Made by a program: the position numbers and the translations under genes | The notes under the pieces: model-generated | Told to the model about the DNA's origin: nothing | The model's input: the letters and a program-made list of their open reading frames with translations, nothing else | Database searches by the model: none | Assembly (NCBI GenBank): GCA_947044405.1 | Contig: CAMRHE010000322.1 | Location: 248,001-312,000 of the forward strand | Source of the DNA: Leptodactylus fallax | Lineage: Eukaryota; Chordata; Amphibia; Anura; Leptodactylidae | Direction of reading: 5' to 3' | DNA length: 64,000 nt | Shown here: in pieces, positions 20,270 through 32,667 of the stretch | Position numbering within the stretch: position 1 is the first letter of the stretch | Layout: the number at the start of each line of letters is the position of its first letter

Positions 20270-21370
20270 GGTTATATTATATACTGGATTGTTATTTTCA
20301 CCATTAATTCTTGCTTTTCATTTACAATGAAATCCTCAAAGCAGAGCAGAATCCATCAAATAACAGAAAACAGTTCTTCTTGATGGAATTGATTCAATAT
20401 AGAAAACAGAGTCAATATACAAAAGACAATACCATAATGTATATTTCACTAATAAGGAATTTAATATTGATGTCTTATCCTGAGCATAGGCCAATAATAT
20501 CAGATTTATGGGGGCTTCTGAATTTCAAGACCCCCACAGCTTGCAGGAGCCACAAAAAATGCTAAGAGAAAAAAGTAAACACTCTTTGATGTCTCTGGAT
20601 TTATGTATTAGGACAAAATAAAAAAAAACATGGTTCTTACATGGTCTAAAAATTAGGTAACTACAACACATTACCATTCCAGTGGACACTGCTAGCCTTT
20701 TGGTGCACTGTTTATTTTGCCTTCACCATGTTCCTATGCAATATATACATAGTTTTGCATGTAACTAGTTTATGCCCCCTTAAATGGGCTGACCCACTGT
20801 GAATGGGAGGAAAATTCCACTAAGTTCTGGAAAGTGGGAGGAGAAGAGGAGTCTTCTGACAGCTTCCATAGCAGAAGGTCTTGTGTGAGCTTATCTGTTC
20901 CTGAAAACTACTGGAACTGCGCTGCAACCCTGAAACAGGGACTAGTGAGATGCCTTCAGCCAAAAAAGGAGAAGTTCTGGAATTACTCAAGTGCCATTTT
21001 GGGGAGTCTAAGGACACTTCTGACAAGGACCTTAGAGCACTGACCTTGCCCAGCCACCGGGTGGACAGGGCATCCTGGGTAAAGAGAGGGTAAAGAGACT
21101 GATAACGATTGAGCGAGGGAGAGAGACAGACTAAAGTGCAGGCAGCTAAAAATACTATCCATCAAGTTCACCCCATACTCACAATGGACCTCTGTATAAG
21201 AACTACACCTATATTATTTTGGAAGCTGTTGGTCACCTTATTGCATCAGATATCCAGTAAAATTATATGTGATCTGTTCCTTGCAACCACAAGTCTCCTG
21301 AGTCTTAATTCCTTTGTCAACATCATTGGCACTCTGACCTCCATCTTACTCAGGAGGGCTGAAGACCATT
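20270..21370. other. intergenic DNA of unknown origin
   Basis: 20270-20760 is AT-rich with no recognised feature. 20800-21370 is GC-richer, with AGGAGAAGAGGAGTCTTCTG, GACCTTGCCCAGCCACCGGG and GGACAGGGCATCCTGGGTAA. That style is reminiscent of a retroelement leader or LTR, but no paired copy or primer-binding site was found, so no call is made. Confidence 0.35.
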
Positions 21371-21399
21371 AGAATGAGCACTGGGAAAGACCACCACCA

Positions 21400-22170
21400 T
21401 CAGGTATGATGAAGGCTCCCACAACTCTGCACCAGTATAGAAGGAGAGCTGGAGGAATTATTTGAGTCTGCAAGCCACCATGACAGTATTGATTCTAGAA
21501 CACTGTGGTATGTAGACCACATGCAGAGGAGTTGAGAGTCAACTCAAACATACAGCCTATTTCCGTTCATCTTGACGAGTCACAAAAAACTTGCAGGGAA
21601 GATGATGACATTGCCAATTATGACTTTGTTGCAGATAGGACCTGGCAACTAGGTCAGGGTGACAAGGTACATCAAAGGAAGAGAGTGCCGGCCACAGTGA
21701 TAGTATTGACTTGAGCCAATGTTCAACCCCAATATCAAACAAAAACTGCCTGGGGCAGACCTAACACAAATCAGGTGGTGGTGGTGGTGGTGGTGGTGGC
21801 ACTGGCAAAGACGTTTCCACCACTGATTGTGTTGGCAGCAGAAACTGTAAGTGGTCATTTATGTGGGAATTTTTTGTACATTCCAAATGACAAATCCATC
21901 GCAGTGTGCAAGATCTGCAAGTGGTGTGCTACTTTATAAATGCATATATTGACTTAAAGGAAGTGCTGCTCATGGCCAGAAAACTGTCTGCATGTTTCAG
22001 CTGTTCTTATGTGGCTAAGACTTGCAGGGCAAAATGTCCTGGCCTTGCATTGTCTCATCTGCAACATTCCAACTATAGATGTTTCAGGTTCAGGTGGCTC
22101 GTGTCCAAGATTAGTTTTGGTATGAACACACTTACGGCTCCTAGGAACCTAGCAAATCTCTAGCTCTCTA
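21400..22170 (+). pseudogene. hAT transposase N-terminal region, fragment 1
   Basis: The plus strand reads DDIANYDFVADRTWQLGQGD and KVHQRKRV. It is clearly homologous to the minus-strand stretch at 22922-23131 (FADRTWQLSQHDKV) and to 46390-46600. Farther on, the TTCCAAATGACAAATCCATC segment and a CKICK motif (about 21880-21925) mark the start of a BED-type zinc finger, broken by stops and a change of sequence. A (GGT)n microsatellite lies in it at 21774-21799. No catalytic part follows in this orientation nearby. Confidence 0.65.
21774..21799 (+). repeat. (GGT)n microsatellite
   Basis: About nine tandem GGT triplets. On the minus strand they give an apparent poly-His frame, which is an artefact of the repeat. 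Confidence 0.95.
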
Positions 22171-22335
22171 AGATAATTACAGACAAAGTTATGTGAATGT
22201 GACGTGTATGTCTATGGGAAAACGAATGGTAAGCAGTGGATACAAACTATGAATTTAATCATAACATTACCACTTGCATTACTACTTGCTTTTATGCATT
22301 TTAACATTTAAAATGCTCCACAAATAACCTTTTTA

Positions 22336-23190
22336 TTAGGGGACAGCTTTTCTAGAGAAATAATGGTGGCTAGGTATCCTCCACTGATGTTGAGTGCATG
22401 CCGTCAGTTGGTGAAATGAAGTGGAATCCACTAAATGGTATGGCAGCGACTGCACCGACAGCAGCTTGGCCAGGTGCAAGTTAAGTTGCACAACTGCTGG
22501 ATGACTGGGCGCATATTGCTGTTTCCTGGACACATATTCCCTTATGGATGACTGACATTGGCGTGGAAGAGGAGCAGGAGGTAATGATGAAGACGACAGC
22601 CATGTGCTAGGTGAAGATGTGGCTTGACTACAAGGCAGATCACAGGGTGAAGGAGTAGAACAGTCTTGCTCACTTCTCCTGCCAGTGCCACTGCCAAGGT
22701 CAAGTCTATTTTGCCAGATAAGATAGTAATGCCTTTTCATGTCAGTATGTAGAGATGTTGTTCCTACAGTTGTTCCTGTATGGCCACAGCTAAGTATCTG
22801 CTTGCAGATCTTCTACATTGCCATGGATTCATCGTTTGGCAATGTACAAAAAAATTCTGACATGGGTGATGATCAGGTGTAGTTGCTGCTGCCAGCACCA
22901 TCAACAGTGAAGACATGTCTGTCACTTCCAACACCAGTACCACCACCACAAGCTTCTACTAGGTTTTCCCCAGGAAGGCTTTTTGGAAGTTGGTTCTGCG
23001 CAATCATTGCTATCACCATTTTCAATACCCTTTTTATCTGATGTCACCTTGTCATGCTGACTCAGTTGCCAGGTTCTATCTGCAAAATAATCACTACCTC
23101 TACTACATCCACCACCACCAGTCATGTCCACCTTCTCTGCCTGTACACATTGCTGACTGTTCTCTACCAGCTTATCTAAAAGACAAGAAA
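22336..23190 (-). pseudogene. hAT transposase, N-terminal half with decayed BED finger, fragment 2
   Basis: The minus-strand order is FADRTWQLSQHDKV (about 23070), then a BED-like segment near 22770-22870 (KICKQ, SCGHTGTTVGTTSLHTDMKR) whose first Cys position is a stop. Next is a Ser/Pro-rich linker, then HPAVVQLNLHLAKLLSVQSL, PYHLVDSTSFHQLTA and IPSHHYFSRKAVP at 22336-22500. The last block is the conserved hAT segment (LPF..VE...F..L......YxxPSR) found also in ZBED proteins. The catalytic and dimerisation regions are missing here. It lies head-on to fragment 1. Confidence 0.8.
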
Positions 23191-23465
23191 GACTGCTCTA
23201 ACTAGGAGAAATAGATCTCTCAGCAGGTGCCACATCATTGAAGAATGTGAAGGAGAAAGTCCAGAAAGGCCCTGCAGTAAATGAAGTGCTATGGAGGAGG
23301 AGGAACACACAGAAGCCTGACTCAACATCTGGCATGTGTATGTATGTCAGAAGTGGCATGAAAGTGAGTGTGAAAGAGACAAATATGGGGGAAGATTGTG
23401 AGGATGTGGAATCCTTGTGGATTGAGTGGAATTGTGACCACTGATAAAATACTTTTTGGTATAAT

Positions 23466-23895
23466 CTATAAATCTATAGACCCCCCAAGGAAATTGAGTG
23501 GGTGGCACAGGCGGATATGGTGGTCTTGATGGGAGATTTTAACTACCCAGATATTGACTGGGGTCATGGTTCTGCATCATCTGTAAAGGGTAGACAATTC
23601 ATCAACTTGTTACAATTTTGTGATCCAACTAGAGGGGATGCTCTTCTGGATATGATCATCTCTAATAATGCAGGACTTGTTAGATATGTCATTGTTAGTG
23701 AAAACCTTGGTAATAGTGACCATAATCTAATCAGATTCCACTTAAATTGTAAAAAACAAACAAAGGTTGTAGGGCAAAATCCTTTAATTTTAAAAAGGCT
23801 ATTTTCCCAGGTCAAGGGCTGCACTTCAGGATATAGACTGGTGGGAGACATTTAAATCTACATTGAGCAAGTATACAGAAAAATGTATACCCATA
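23466..23895 (+). pseudogene. CR1/L2-like LINE endonuclease fragment
   Basis: The open frame at 23502-23855 contains VVLMGDFNYPDIDWG (the GDFN motif of apurinic-type endonucleases), FCDPTRGDALLDMIISNN, and ENLGNSDHNLIRF (the catalytic SDH motif). After a frame change the linker DWWETFKSTLSKYTEKCIPI is readable up to 23895. The endonuclease nicks the target for reverse transcription. Neither the N-terminus nor the reverse transcriptase is present. It is cut at about 23900 by a palindromic repeat. Confidence 0.88.
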
Positions 23896-24275
23896 GGTCA
23901 GGGCAATTTGGGACACTAAACCACCCACACGTCCATATGGACCTGGGGTTTAGTGTCCCAAATCACCCTATTATAATGCAATTCATGGCCGCATTAAAAA
24001 TAAAAAAGCTTTATATTCACCCTGCTGCTGTACTCCCTGCGCCTGCGCAGTTCTTCAATAAAGCCAGAGGAGTACACCTCGGCTTCAGTGCGCATGCCCC
24101 ATACCTCCGGCAATTGCACAGTGAAGCCGGGCTGTCCACCTTCGGCTTCACTGAAGAACAGCGCAGGCGCCGGGAGTTGTGCATTTTGCTATTCACTGCA
24201 AAACAGTAGTATTGCAGTGAATAGTATGAGCGATCAGACCCCCTAGGTTTCAAGGTCCCTAGTGGGTCTGATCAT
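23896..24275. repeat. palindrome-rich repeat cutting the LINE fragment
   Basis: Three nested inverted repeats follow one another. The 17-base arm at 23906-23922 pairs perfectly with 23947-23963 and encloses the palindrome GTCCATATGGAC (23931-23942). GCGCCTGCGCAGTTCTTCA at 24039-24057 pairs with 24152-24170 with one mismatch. GATCAGACCC at 24232-24241 pairs with GGGTCTGATC at 24264-24273. There is no coding function. It is probably the head of the dispersed repeat that continues to 25325. Confidence 0.7.
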
Positions 24276-25325
24276 AAAAGTAAAAGAAGAAAAAAAGAAA
24301 GTTTTTAAAAGTATATAAAAAAAATAAAAAAACACAAACGTACAAATCACCACCCTTTCCATAGATCAGATATAAAAGTAAATAAACAAAAGTAAACATA
24401 AACACATTAGGTATCCCCATGCTCCAAAATGTCCGAACTATTAAAATATTAAAATATTTATCCCATACGGTGAACAGCATAGCGGCGGAAAAAAATCAAA
24501 ATGCCAAATAGTGTTTTTTCAACACTTTGCCTCATATAAAAAATTGAATAAAAAGTGATCAAAGCATCAAATTGTTCCCCAAATGGTATCAGTAAAAACA
24601 TCATGTTGTCCCACATAAAAAGACGCCTTACCCAGCTCCATACATGTAAATATGAAAAAGTTACAGATGTCACAATATGGCGATACAAATTTTTTTTTTC
24701 TATTTTGCAAAGTTTTTAATTTTTTAAAAGGTATCAAAACATTACAAATACTATATAAATGTGGTATCACCGTATTCGTACTGACCTGCAGAATACAGGT
24801 AACATGTCATTTTTACCACACAGTGAACGCCATAAAAATTAAACCCATATGAAATTGGCGCAAATGCAGTTTTTCTCCAATTGCACCTCATTCTGAATTT
24901 TTTTTTCCAGCTTCCCAATACATTGCACAGCATATTGAATGGTACCATTACAAAGCACAATTTGTTTCACAAACAATAAACCATCATGTGACTCTGTGAA
25001 CTGAAAAATGAAAAAGTTATGGCTCTTGAAATGTGGGGAGGGAAAAACAAAAAATGGCTGGGTCCTTAATCGGTTAAAAAGTTTTTTTAGTAGCACTTTG
25101 TGTTATTAAATAAAAAAAAAAAAAAATGAAAGGTAAAAAACAGACACGTTTTCTCTTCTCTTTTGTTTAGATTTTCCCGGATATAAAAGAAATTAAAACA
25201 CATGCAAAAATAAAAACAACATAAAAATAAAGCCCTATGTGTCACCGAAAAAAGACGCACATACAAAAAAAAAACCAAAATGTGTCTTGTCTGGAAGAGG
25301 GGTAAAGCATCTGGTATGGAAGTGG
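24276..25325 (+). repeat. A/T-rich dispersed repeat, middle and tail modules (copy 2)
   Basis: 24460-25080 is homologous to 3030-3600. 25078-25325 is homologous to 54780-55075 (AGTAGCACTTTGTG, TCTTTTGTTT, CATAAAAATAAAGCCCTATG, TGTCACCGAAA). This copy joins the two modules and so links the three loci into one repeat family. It has no coding capacity, and the open frames are A/T-rich artefacts. The superfamily is unknown to me. Confidence 0.7.
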
Positions 25326-26119
25326 TTAAAGATTGTGTATACAGATGAAACTGCTCTATTGCACAACAGATTTAGGCACACTTAGATTATTGACAATGAA
25401 AGGGTTAACTATCCTGTCTTTATGCCTGTAATACTGTATTAGAGCAGGAATGCAGCAGTCTCAAGCTCAAACAGCAGCACAGTAACACCCTCACTCCTAT
25501 GTATTGATTTCTATCTCTAATCTACCTGTGTAAATGCTTGAATATGACTAAATTCTCCTATTCCAATTGCAAGCTTTTCAGAACTGTTCTCTGCATGATG
25601 CAGTGAGATGACTAACAGATCCTTCCCTATCTACAAAATTACTGCAACTAGCTTGTGATGATACTTGTAGCACCTTATATAGTGTACGGTGCCCACCTAC
25701 CACTGTCTATTGGCTGTGAGATTGTGAGGTGGCAGTAGGACATCACTGTGACTCAAAAGACATGTGTCTTTTCTGTATTGCTCCTGTGCAATATACTGTA
25801 TGTGGCAGCAACCATTTTAGTTTGTCCGAGACGAATCACCATTTGTTAGGTTTCATTAAAAACCAAACAATTTGAAATACTCAGGTCGAAACCCAGCTCG
25901 TGACATGTGGCTTGCCCATCTATAATTCCAATACACTGGAAATCCATATTGCACATGCTGGAGCATCTGTTTGAGGAGGCAAAGGAAGTGAAAGATTACT
26001 GCATGCAGCAAACCACATGCCATCTTCTAAAGTCCTTTCAGTAAATTGATCATCAGTGACAAGTGAACCATTACTGATATCATCCTTTTAATATATCTTA
26101 CAGGAAACACACTCATGTA
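25326..26119. other. intergenic DNA without recognised features
   Basis: No domain-bearing frame or paired repeat was recognised. It lies between the dispersed repeat and a hAT fragment and may be hAT leader sequence. Confidence 0.35.
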
Positions 26120-26900
26120 ATGAGGGATGGAAGAAGAAGAAAAACAGCTTCTACCTCTTGGTCACCCTGGGGTGGTGCAAGAGGAACTGGAGGAGGATAA
26201 AGAACTGAGTGTGGATTGTTGTGTTGGAGAACATGGGACTCCTAGACTGGAAGAGGAAGAAGAATATTTCCCTTTGGTTGCAGAGGGGGTCTTGATATTT
26301 CACAACCAGGATAGGTGGCTGACCCTCATTTGTTTCGAGATGATAATGATAATGGCCAAGACCAACCATGGTGGGGAACTAGATCTGTGCACACACTTGA
26401 CAAGCATATTCTTAGCATGAATCAAAACGATGACTATTGAATCACCATGCTTTTAGACGCTCGCTATAACACTAAAATGGGGGATTTTTTCCCTGCCTCC
26501 CAAAGGGAGAAAAAACTGGTGTTTATCAGGATAGGTTGTATACCCAGTTTGTTGCAGCTTTAGGGAGAATACTCCCAGTGACAGCCACATGTCTCTCCAG
26601 TAGGCTTCTGTCTGTATTTAGTCCTCTTCTTCAAGGATGGGGTAAGGGGCCCCAGTCAAAGTTTGCAGCAGGGCCCACAAGACTTTAGTTACACCACTGG
26701 ACAGTGGATTAGATCAGTGGCTGGAGCTGACCCAATTAGCTATTACACTTGAGGCTGGGCAAGAAAACATTCATAGCAGAGAATGTTTTCAGTGCTCCCA
26801 GGGGTATTATAACTCCTTGGTAGTTCAAACTGTTCACAAGTTTGGAAAAAGTTACTTTTGTGAAAATAAATCAGGCACGGTTCTATGAGGATTTTCACAC
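26120..26900 (+). pseudogene. hAT transposase C-terminal half, decayed
   Basis: A first frame (26127-26420) is an acidic linker (EEEEKQLLPLGHPGVVQEEL, then LEEEEEYFPLV). Other frames then give TMLLDARYNTKMGDFFPASQ, matching the hAT LLDPRYK motif, at about 26440-26510. FSAPRGIITPW followed by KVTFVKINQA at about 26790-26880 is the hAT C-terminal dimerisation segment (..FSAAG.I.T..R..L). Stops and frameshifts separate the pieces. It could be the far end of the element that begins at 21400, with other repeats inserted between, but this is not proven. Confidence 0.65.
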
Positions 26901-27962
26901 ACCATACTCCATCACATTATATTCCATTGTACACTGTAACTGATGTTGCCACAGTTACTACCGCTGCCACAACTCAGACAGACTCAGACAAACTCAGATC
27001 TCCTGTGACTTGATCATCTATTATTCTATACTGTCGGTGCCACAATGTTGGCATAATAAAAAAAAAAATATATATTAAAAAAAGTCTCCTCCAAAAAAAA
27101 ACAACTTACCATTGCTTCATCCAATACCAGCGCCACATTGGTGTGGCATCTGCCATCTGCTGCCATAAAGGGATAATTTTTGGAGGTTTATTTTTATTCT
27201 TTTTTAATAAGCCACTTCTTCCCATTTCAACTGTTGGGCACACTCACTGCGTGCCACTAATTTTTCTTCAAATTCTCTAATTATTACTCCACGTTGGTGC
27301 AGTATCTGCTTCCAGAAAGGGATGATTTTGACAGGTTTTTTTTTTAGAAAGCCAATCATTCAGGCACAATCTAGTCTGCCACAAATTAAACTTCACTTCA
27401 TATTCAATTCACATTTTGTACTTTTTACCTCCACTGCCACACTGTTGGCATAATAAAAGCAGGATTTGCCTTCATGATACAACCCTTTTAGGCTGAAGCC
27501 CCACATTGAGATAGCCCAGCGTTTTACAGTACTTGCTAAGTGAATGGGATTCTAGCTAATCCCATCCACACATTGCAGGAAAAAAATTGTTGTCATCAGA
27601 ACCCATTAGAGAGGTAGGTAGGTTAGGATCATCTGAATCAAGTTGTGTTTTCCCCTTGTGAATCATATCTCCACTGAGTGACATTTTTATCAGTATGCAA
27701 ATGAGTTCTTTGGAGCAATAAGGACATTGTCACTTACCCTTTTGCAACAATGGCAAAACCTTCATTACTCTAAAGAGGTCATTTGAGTATAGACAAAAAC
27801 AGCGGTATCTTGGCACAAATTCACAAGAAGAAATCACTTTTTGATTCAGGTGACCATAGCCTGCCTATCTGTGGGGATGGTTTCATATGCTGGGTTCTGG
27901 TTACAGGCTCGCTTTAAAGATGTCCAGGAATATTTTCAGTTGCCTTTAGTGTTAGACAACCA
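26901..27962. repeat. hAT 3' sequence with degenerate repeats; MITE piece
   Basis: A segment with GCCACAATGTTGGCATAATA near 27040 recurs as GCCACACTGTTGGCATAATA near 27440, with similar A/T and GCCAC motifs between. This suggests subterminal repeats of the hAT element. At 27489-27590, TTA then GGCTGAAGCCCCACATTG and a TGGGATTCTAGCTAATCCCA stretch mark a truncated GGCTAAGG-type MITE. Confidence 0.45.
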
Positions 27963-27964
27963 TA

Positions 27965-28903
<939 letters not shown>

Positions 28904-29096
28904 TATATAATATCTCCTTCCTCATCACTGTCTACCATGTTCTTGTGCTTTCTGTTTTACCAATAATCTGAGACAAAACTCCTCCATAATCCAAACCTTC
29001 CATAATGAACTACACCAGACTCCATTTAATTACCAACATCCAAAGCTTTAAGCATGTTCCAATAAAAGAGCTTTCCCTAATCTTACTTTTCTACAT
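28904..29096. other. short spacer
   Basis: No feature recognised between the Tc1 copy and the following MITE. Confidence 0.4.
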
Positions 29097-29099
29097 TTA

Positions 29100-29267
29100 G
29101 GCTAAGGTCCCACGTTGCGGAAACACATCATTTTTGTCTGCCGCATGTTACTGTACACAACAAAAACTGAATGAAAAACACTGTAGAAAAAAATACAATG
29201 CATTTCTACTGCATTCTCTTCCACAGCGTTTTTAGCTCTTTTTACTACTGTACATGGGGCTTTAGCC
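29100..29267. mobile_element. complete GGCTAAGG-type Harbinger-like MITE
   Basis: The left end GGCTAAGGTCCCACGTTGCG and the reverse complement of the right end (GGCTAAAGCCCCATGTA) are terminal inverted repeats. TTA flanks both sides (29097-29099 and 29268-29270), a 3-bp target duplication of the PIF/Harbinger type. At 168 bp it is a very short non-coding copy. The same family occurs at 44952-45209 and, in pieces, at many sites in the window. Confidence 0.85.
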
Positions 29268-29270
29268 TTA

Positions 29271-31455
29271 GACCCCTTTCTACATATAGGGCATTTTTTT
29301 GGATATGGGGTTTAAAGTTGGATAAATCTTAGTTTTAGGAAGGTTGTTAGGATATATTATGTGTACTACATGTTTTAGTGTATTTTATGTTATGAAGTTG
29401 TACTATGTGGTGTTCAGGTTTGTGTTGTAAATTTTTTTCATAGCTGTCGAAATAACAACATTGTGATTTCCCACTTTTTTCCCACTCATGTTATCTTGAA
29501 ATATAAGGAATATGGGGTAATATACATTATTATAAAAAAAATATTATAAAAAATACTGCATCCATGACTATGATTTCAATATTTGATTTATACATGATTG
29601 ACAGACCACATTTTTTCACAAAAATAATAAATGTGGGTTATTGAGAAATGGGCATACGTGATTTAAGGCTACACCATACGCTGTTTCAAGCATAAGCACA
29701 GTCTCACAGTCTCAGTGGCTTGTGTTTACCAGAATATTCTATCACATTTTATGACACTATCAAATATAGGCATGAGACAGGGAGGTCTAGTTAAATTTCA
29801 TAGATTTTTCCAAAATATAGGTTATGGTTTCAATAAACCTAATTGAATTGTATCATTATACTGCAGGGATATAGCAATATCTACAGCACCTTCTGAGTTT
29901 AAACATTCCGTGTGTAATAAAATGTGACTGTGTATAGTAATTTGCGCACACTACTAAACCAACGGAGAAGATATGAGACAGAGCAGTTTATTTGTAAGTA
30001 ACATTAGCAGGAAGCGTGAATGTTTATAGATAACCCAGACTAATTATGTGACTTCCTAGCTCAAGTGAAAAACAGTTGGGTCACATTTTTCTGTGTATCT
30101 TCGGGAATATTAAAAACATTTGATTTGGCCTGAAATTAAAAAGCACGCTTCACGCATATTTTTAACCAACCCCAAACAGACTTTGAATCTGAACACATTT
30201 TACAGGAAGCCATTACTGTTGGAATTCTTGCAGAGCGAGTCCAAAACTCACACATTTTAATGCCGCTGGTCTACCTAAGGAGGGGGGAAGAGAAGGTGCA
30301 AAGGTTTAATTCATAGGGTAGCACCATTGCTTTTCTTTGGTTTGTCAAGAACAAAATGTAGGAAACATATTTCCCTTTTTTCTTTATTTACCCAGCTGCT
30401 TCTGTCACCTCAATCTAGGAGCTGTGCTTAAAGTAACATGCACAAGCATATAGTGATGTTTGGTTACTAAACTGTAGGAGGATATTAGAGAGAAGTTTAT
30501 AAAGAGTACAGATATGCGATGATAGCTCTATATAGGTCTGTACAGTACCGTGACAGAGGTGAAGCAAAGGGCAGAACTAAAATAACTTTACTAGGATGTT
30601 TAGTGAGCAAACATATAGATGGATATTGGATATTATAGGACTAGCCTAATTATACTTGATGTAATACAGGAGGATGAATGGGACTAATGTGTAATACCAA
30701 TTAGCCATGACTGACTCTGATAGAAAGCACAGATCTAGAACTGTTTAGAATCGGATTCAATGACACTATAAACAAACAATGAAAAAGACCTAAAGTCACA
30801 AATATTGTTTGGTCATTATTTTTACATGTTTTTTTCTTTTTAGGGAACTGAGATGTGTGATATTATTTTCAAAAACTAAGTAAATAAAAGAAATAGTAAA
30901 ACATTTTAGCACCAGCGCAAGAGAGATGAATGGCCTGTACTGCCTATAGCAGAGCTGGAGCTAAACTTTCTTGCACCTGGGGCAAAGTTTAATTTTGCTG
31001 CTCTAACCCTATATTTAAATATCTGTCCAAGGCAAAGTGACTTGTTAGCGCCTACCCTGGCAGTCAACACCCAAAGAATATGCCTCTGTTGCCCCCCAAG
31101 CTATACCCCTGCCTACAGTATGACATGTAACAGCTCTTGTAAAAAGCCCAGTGTGTCCACAACACATTTTTTATGTTATAGAACTGTACAAATTAAAATT
31201 CAGAATAATAAATAAAAAAAAATAAAAAAAAATGATGCTGGGCTCTGTTCACTCAGGTGTCAGGTTTCCAATGGTATCAGTGATGTGATTCATTAAAATT
31301 GTTAGAATCCACTGTAAGACAGAGAAAAACACATTGTGCCATGTTCATTATGGATACTGCAAAAATGAAGGCAAGAATATTCTACTATTCAGTTTTGGTT
31401 ACTTTACAGAGCTTAGTATGACCGTCACATATGAAAACCCTACTCTTAAAACCCT
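29271..31455. other. intergenic DNA, partly unique-looking
   Basis: No coding domain or RNA gene was recognised. 30100-30430 has balanced composition and may be unique or conserved non-coding DNA. 30955-31115 looks like a dispersed repeat (GAGCTAAACTTTCTTGCACC to CAAGCTATACCCCTGCC), with relatives at 26640-26700 and 59841-60430. An A-rich run lies at 31210-31232. Confidence 0.4.
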
Positions 31456-32190
31456 TTAAAGGCTAAGGCTGCAGCCAAAAAACAGACTTTCTGCTTCTAT
31501 TATACCTAGTAGTATAATGTTGTACCGTGTTAGCCATAGAAAGTAGTGGAAGAGTGAAGAAATCAGGCGATACGTTTTAGAGGCTAACTGAGTATATTTG
31601 ATAGTAAGCTTTCGAGAGTGCTAGCTCTCTTCTTCAGACATGGTGTAATGTAAGAAACTGAAAATTCACACTCTTTATACACACACAAGACATGGATCTT
31701 CAAAAGGATCTTGGAATAACAAAATGCAATATAAGTAGGGAATTTATTTACAACAGGTCAGGAAATAAACAGTCTGGGAAACTTTGTGGGGTGTGATGGA
31801 GGGATCTGTTATCTGTTTGCTATCAGGTGGTGATTTGTGACCCTCACAGTTCATACATAGTGTGACATGAAACTGGCATGAATATTAAGTCCAAATTGCA
31901 GAGTTTAAAATGTTTGCATTAACTTGTATTCCCATTCCTTTCTCTCCCTCTGTGTCTTAAAATGCCCCATTAAAACCACAACCCGCAAATCTATTATACC
32001 TATCCAGAAAACGCCAGTATTTCTGTAGGTATAATTGACATGCTGCGATTCCCAAAAACACTTGCGTTTTTGAAATCGCAGCATTTCCATTGCAGATTTT
32101 TTTTTCTGCAATGTGTGGATAGGATTAGCCAGACTCCCATCTACTTTGCAGGTACTGTAAAACGCAGCATTTTCTCAACCTCTGGCCCTG
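31456..32190 (+). mobile_element. GGCTAAGG-type MITE split by a retroinsertion
   Basis: The left half begins GGCTAAGGCTGCAGCC and runs to TTTCTGCTTCTATTATACC. The right half resumes at 31990 (TCTATTATACCTATCCAGAA) and continues through GACATGCTGCGATTCCC and TACTGTAAAACGCAGCATTT. Together they follow the internal order of the MITE family (compare 44952-45209). The 13 bases at the break are duplicated. The right terminus is poorly preserved. Confidence 0.65.
31509..31989 (-). mobile_element. retroelement-like insertion with 13-bp target duplication
   Basis: It is flanked by TCTATTATACCTA at 31496-31508 and 31990-32002. It contains TACCGTGTTAGCCATAGAAA and, on the minus strand, the motif CTGAAGAAGAGAG-CTAGCA-CTCTCGAAAG. 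That motif has a perfect 5-bp stem and resembles part of a hammerhead core. The sequence style is familiar from vertebrate retroelement ends (possibly Penelope-like), but no protein domain is present and the class is an inference. Confidence 0.6.
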
Positions 32191-32204
32191 ATCATAAGGT
32201 TTTT

Positions 32205-32500
32205 TATAAACATATAAACCCCTTAAGGACTCAGCCTAAAACACTGTAAGGACACAGTCCCATTTTTCAAAACTGATGTGTCCCTTTATGTGGTAATAAC
32301 TTTAAGGCTAAGGCCCCACGTTGTGAGATGCTGCAAAAAAATGCTGTGAAAAAAAACGCAGCACATTGCGTTTTTTTCTGCAGCATTTTTCACTGAATTT
32401 CTGCAGAGTTTTCCTCTGCAGACTTTCTACCTCTATTAGCATTTCCACAGGTATAATGGACATGCTGCGATTTTCAAAAACTTTCTTCCTCCGGCCTCAG
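32205..32500. repeat. dispersed repeat fragment and another GGCTAAGG-type MITE piece
   Basis: 32205-32300 (CCCCTTAAGGACTCAGCC, GGACACAGTCCCATTTTTCA, TTATGTGGTAATAACTTT) resembles a frog dispersed repeat. From 32305, TTAAGGCTAAGGCCCCACGT starts a MITE copy that runs through AACGCAGCACATTGCG and GACATGCTGCGATTTTC to about 32500, where minus-strand LINE sequence begins. Confidence 0.55.
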
Positions 32501-32509
32501 TATAAAGAG

Positions 32510-32665
32510 ATCATTGAAAATATCTCTGTATTGTCCATTTATATATTTGTGTCATCTACAAATACAGAGATTCTACTCTGTAAAACCTCTACCCGGTCAT
32601 TAATAAAAATATAAAATAAAACAGAGAACCCAGTACTGACTCCTATGGTACCTCACTGGTGAATA
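32510..32665 (-). pseudogene. LINE reverse transcriptase, catalytic FVDD segment
   Basis: The minus strand reads FTSEVP-stop-ESVLGSLFYF, then IFINDRVEVLQSRISVFVDD. This corresponds to the usual VPQGSVLGPLLF...YINDL...FADD block of CR1/L2-type reverse transcriptases. FVDD replaces the more usual FADD, and both metal-binding Asp are kept. It is separated from the upstream RT by the Tc1 family D insertion. At least one stop is present. Confidence 0.8.
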
Positions 32666-32667
32666 TA

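Noticed and set aside
21649..21858. His-rich frame
   Set aside because: The His run is the (GGT)n microsatellite read on the other strand.
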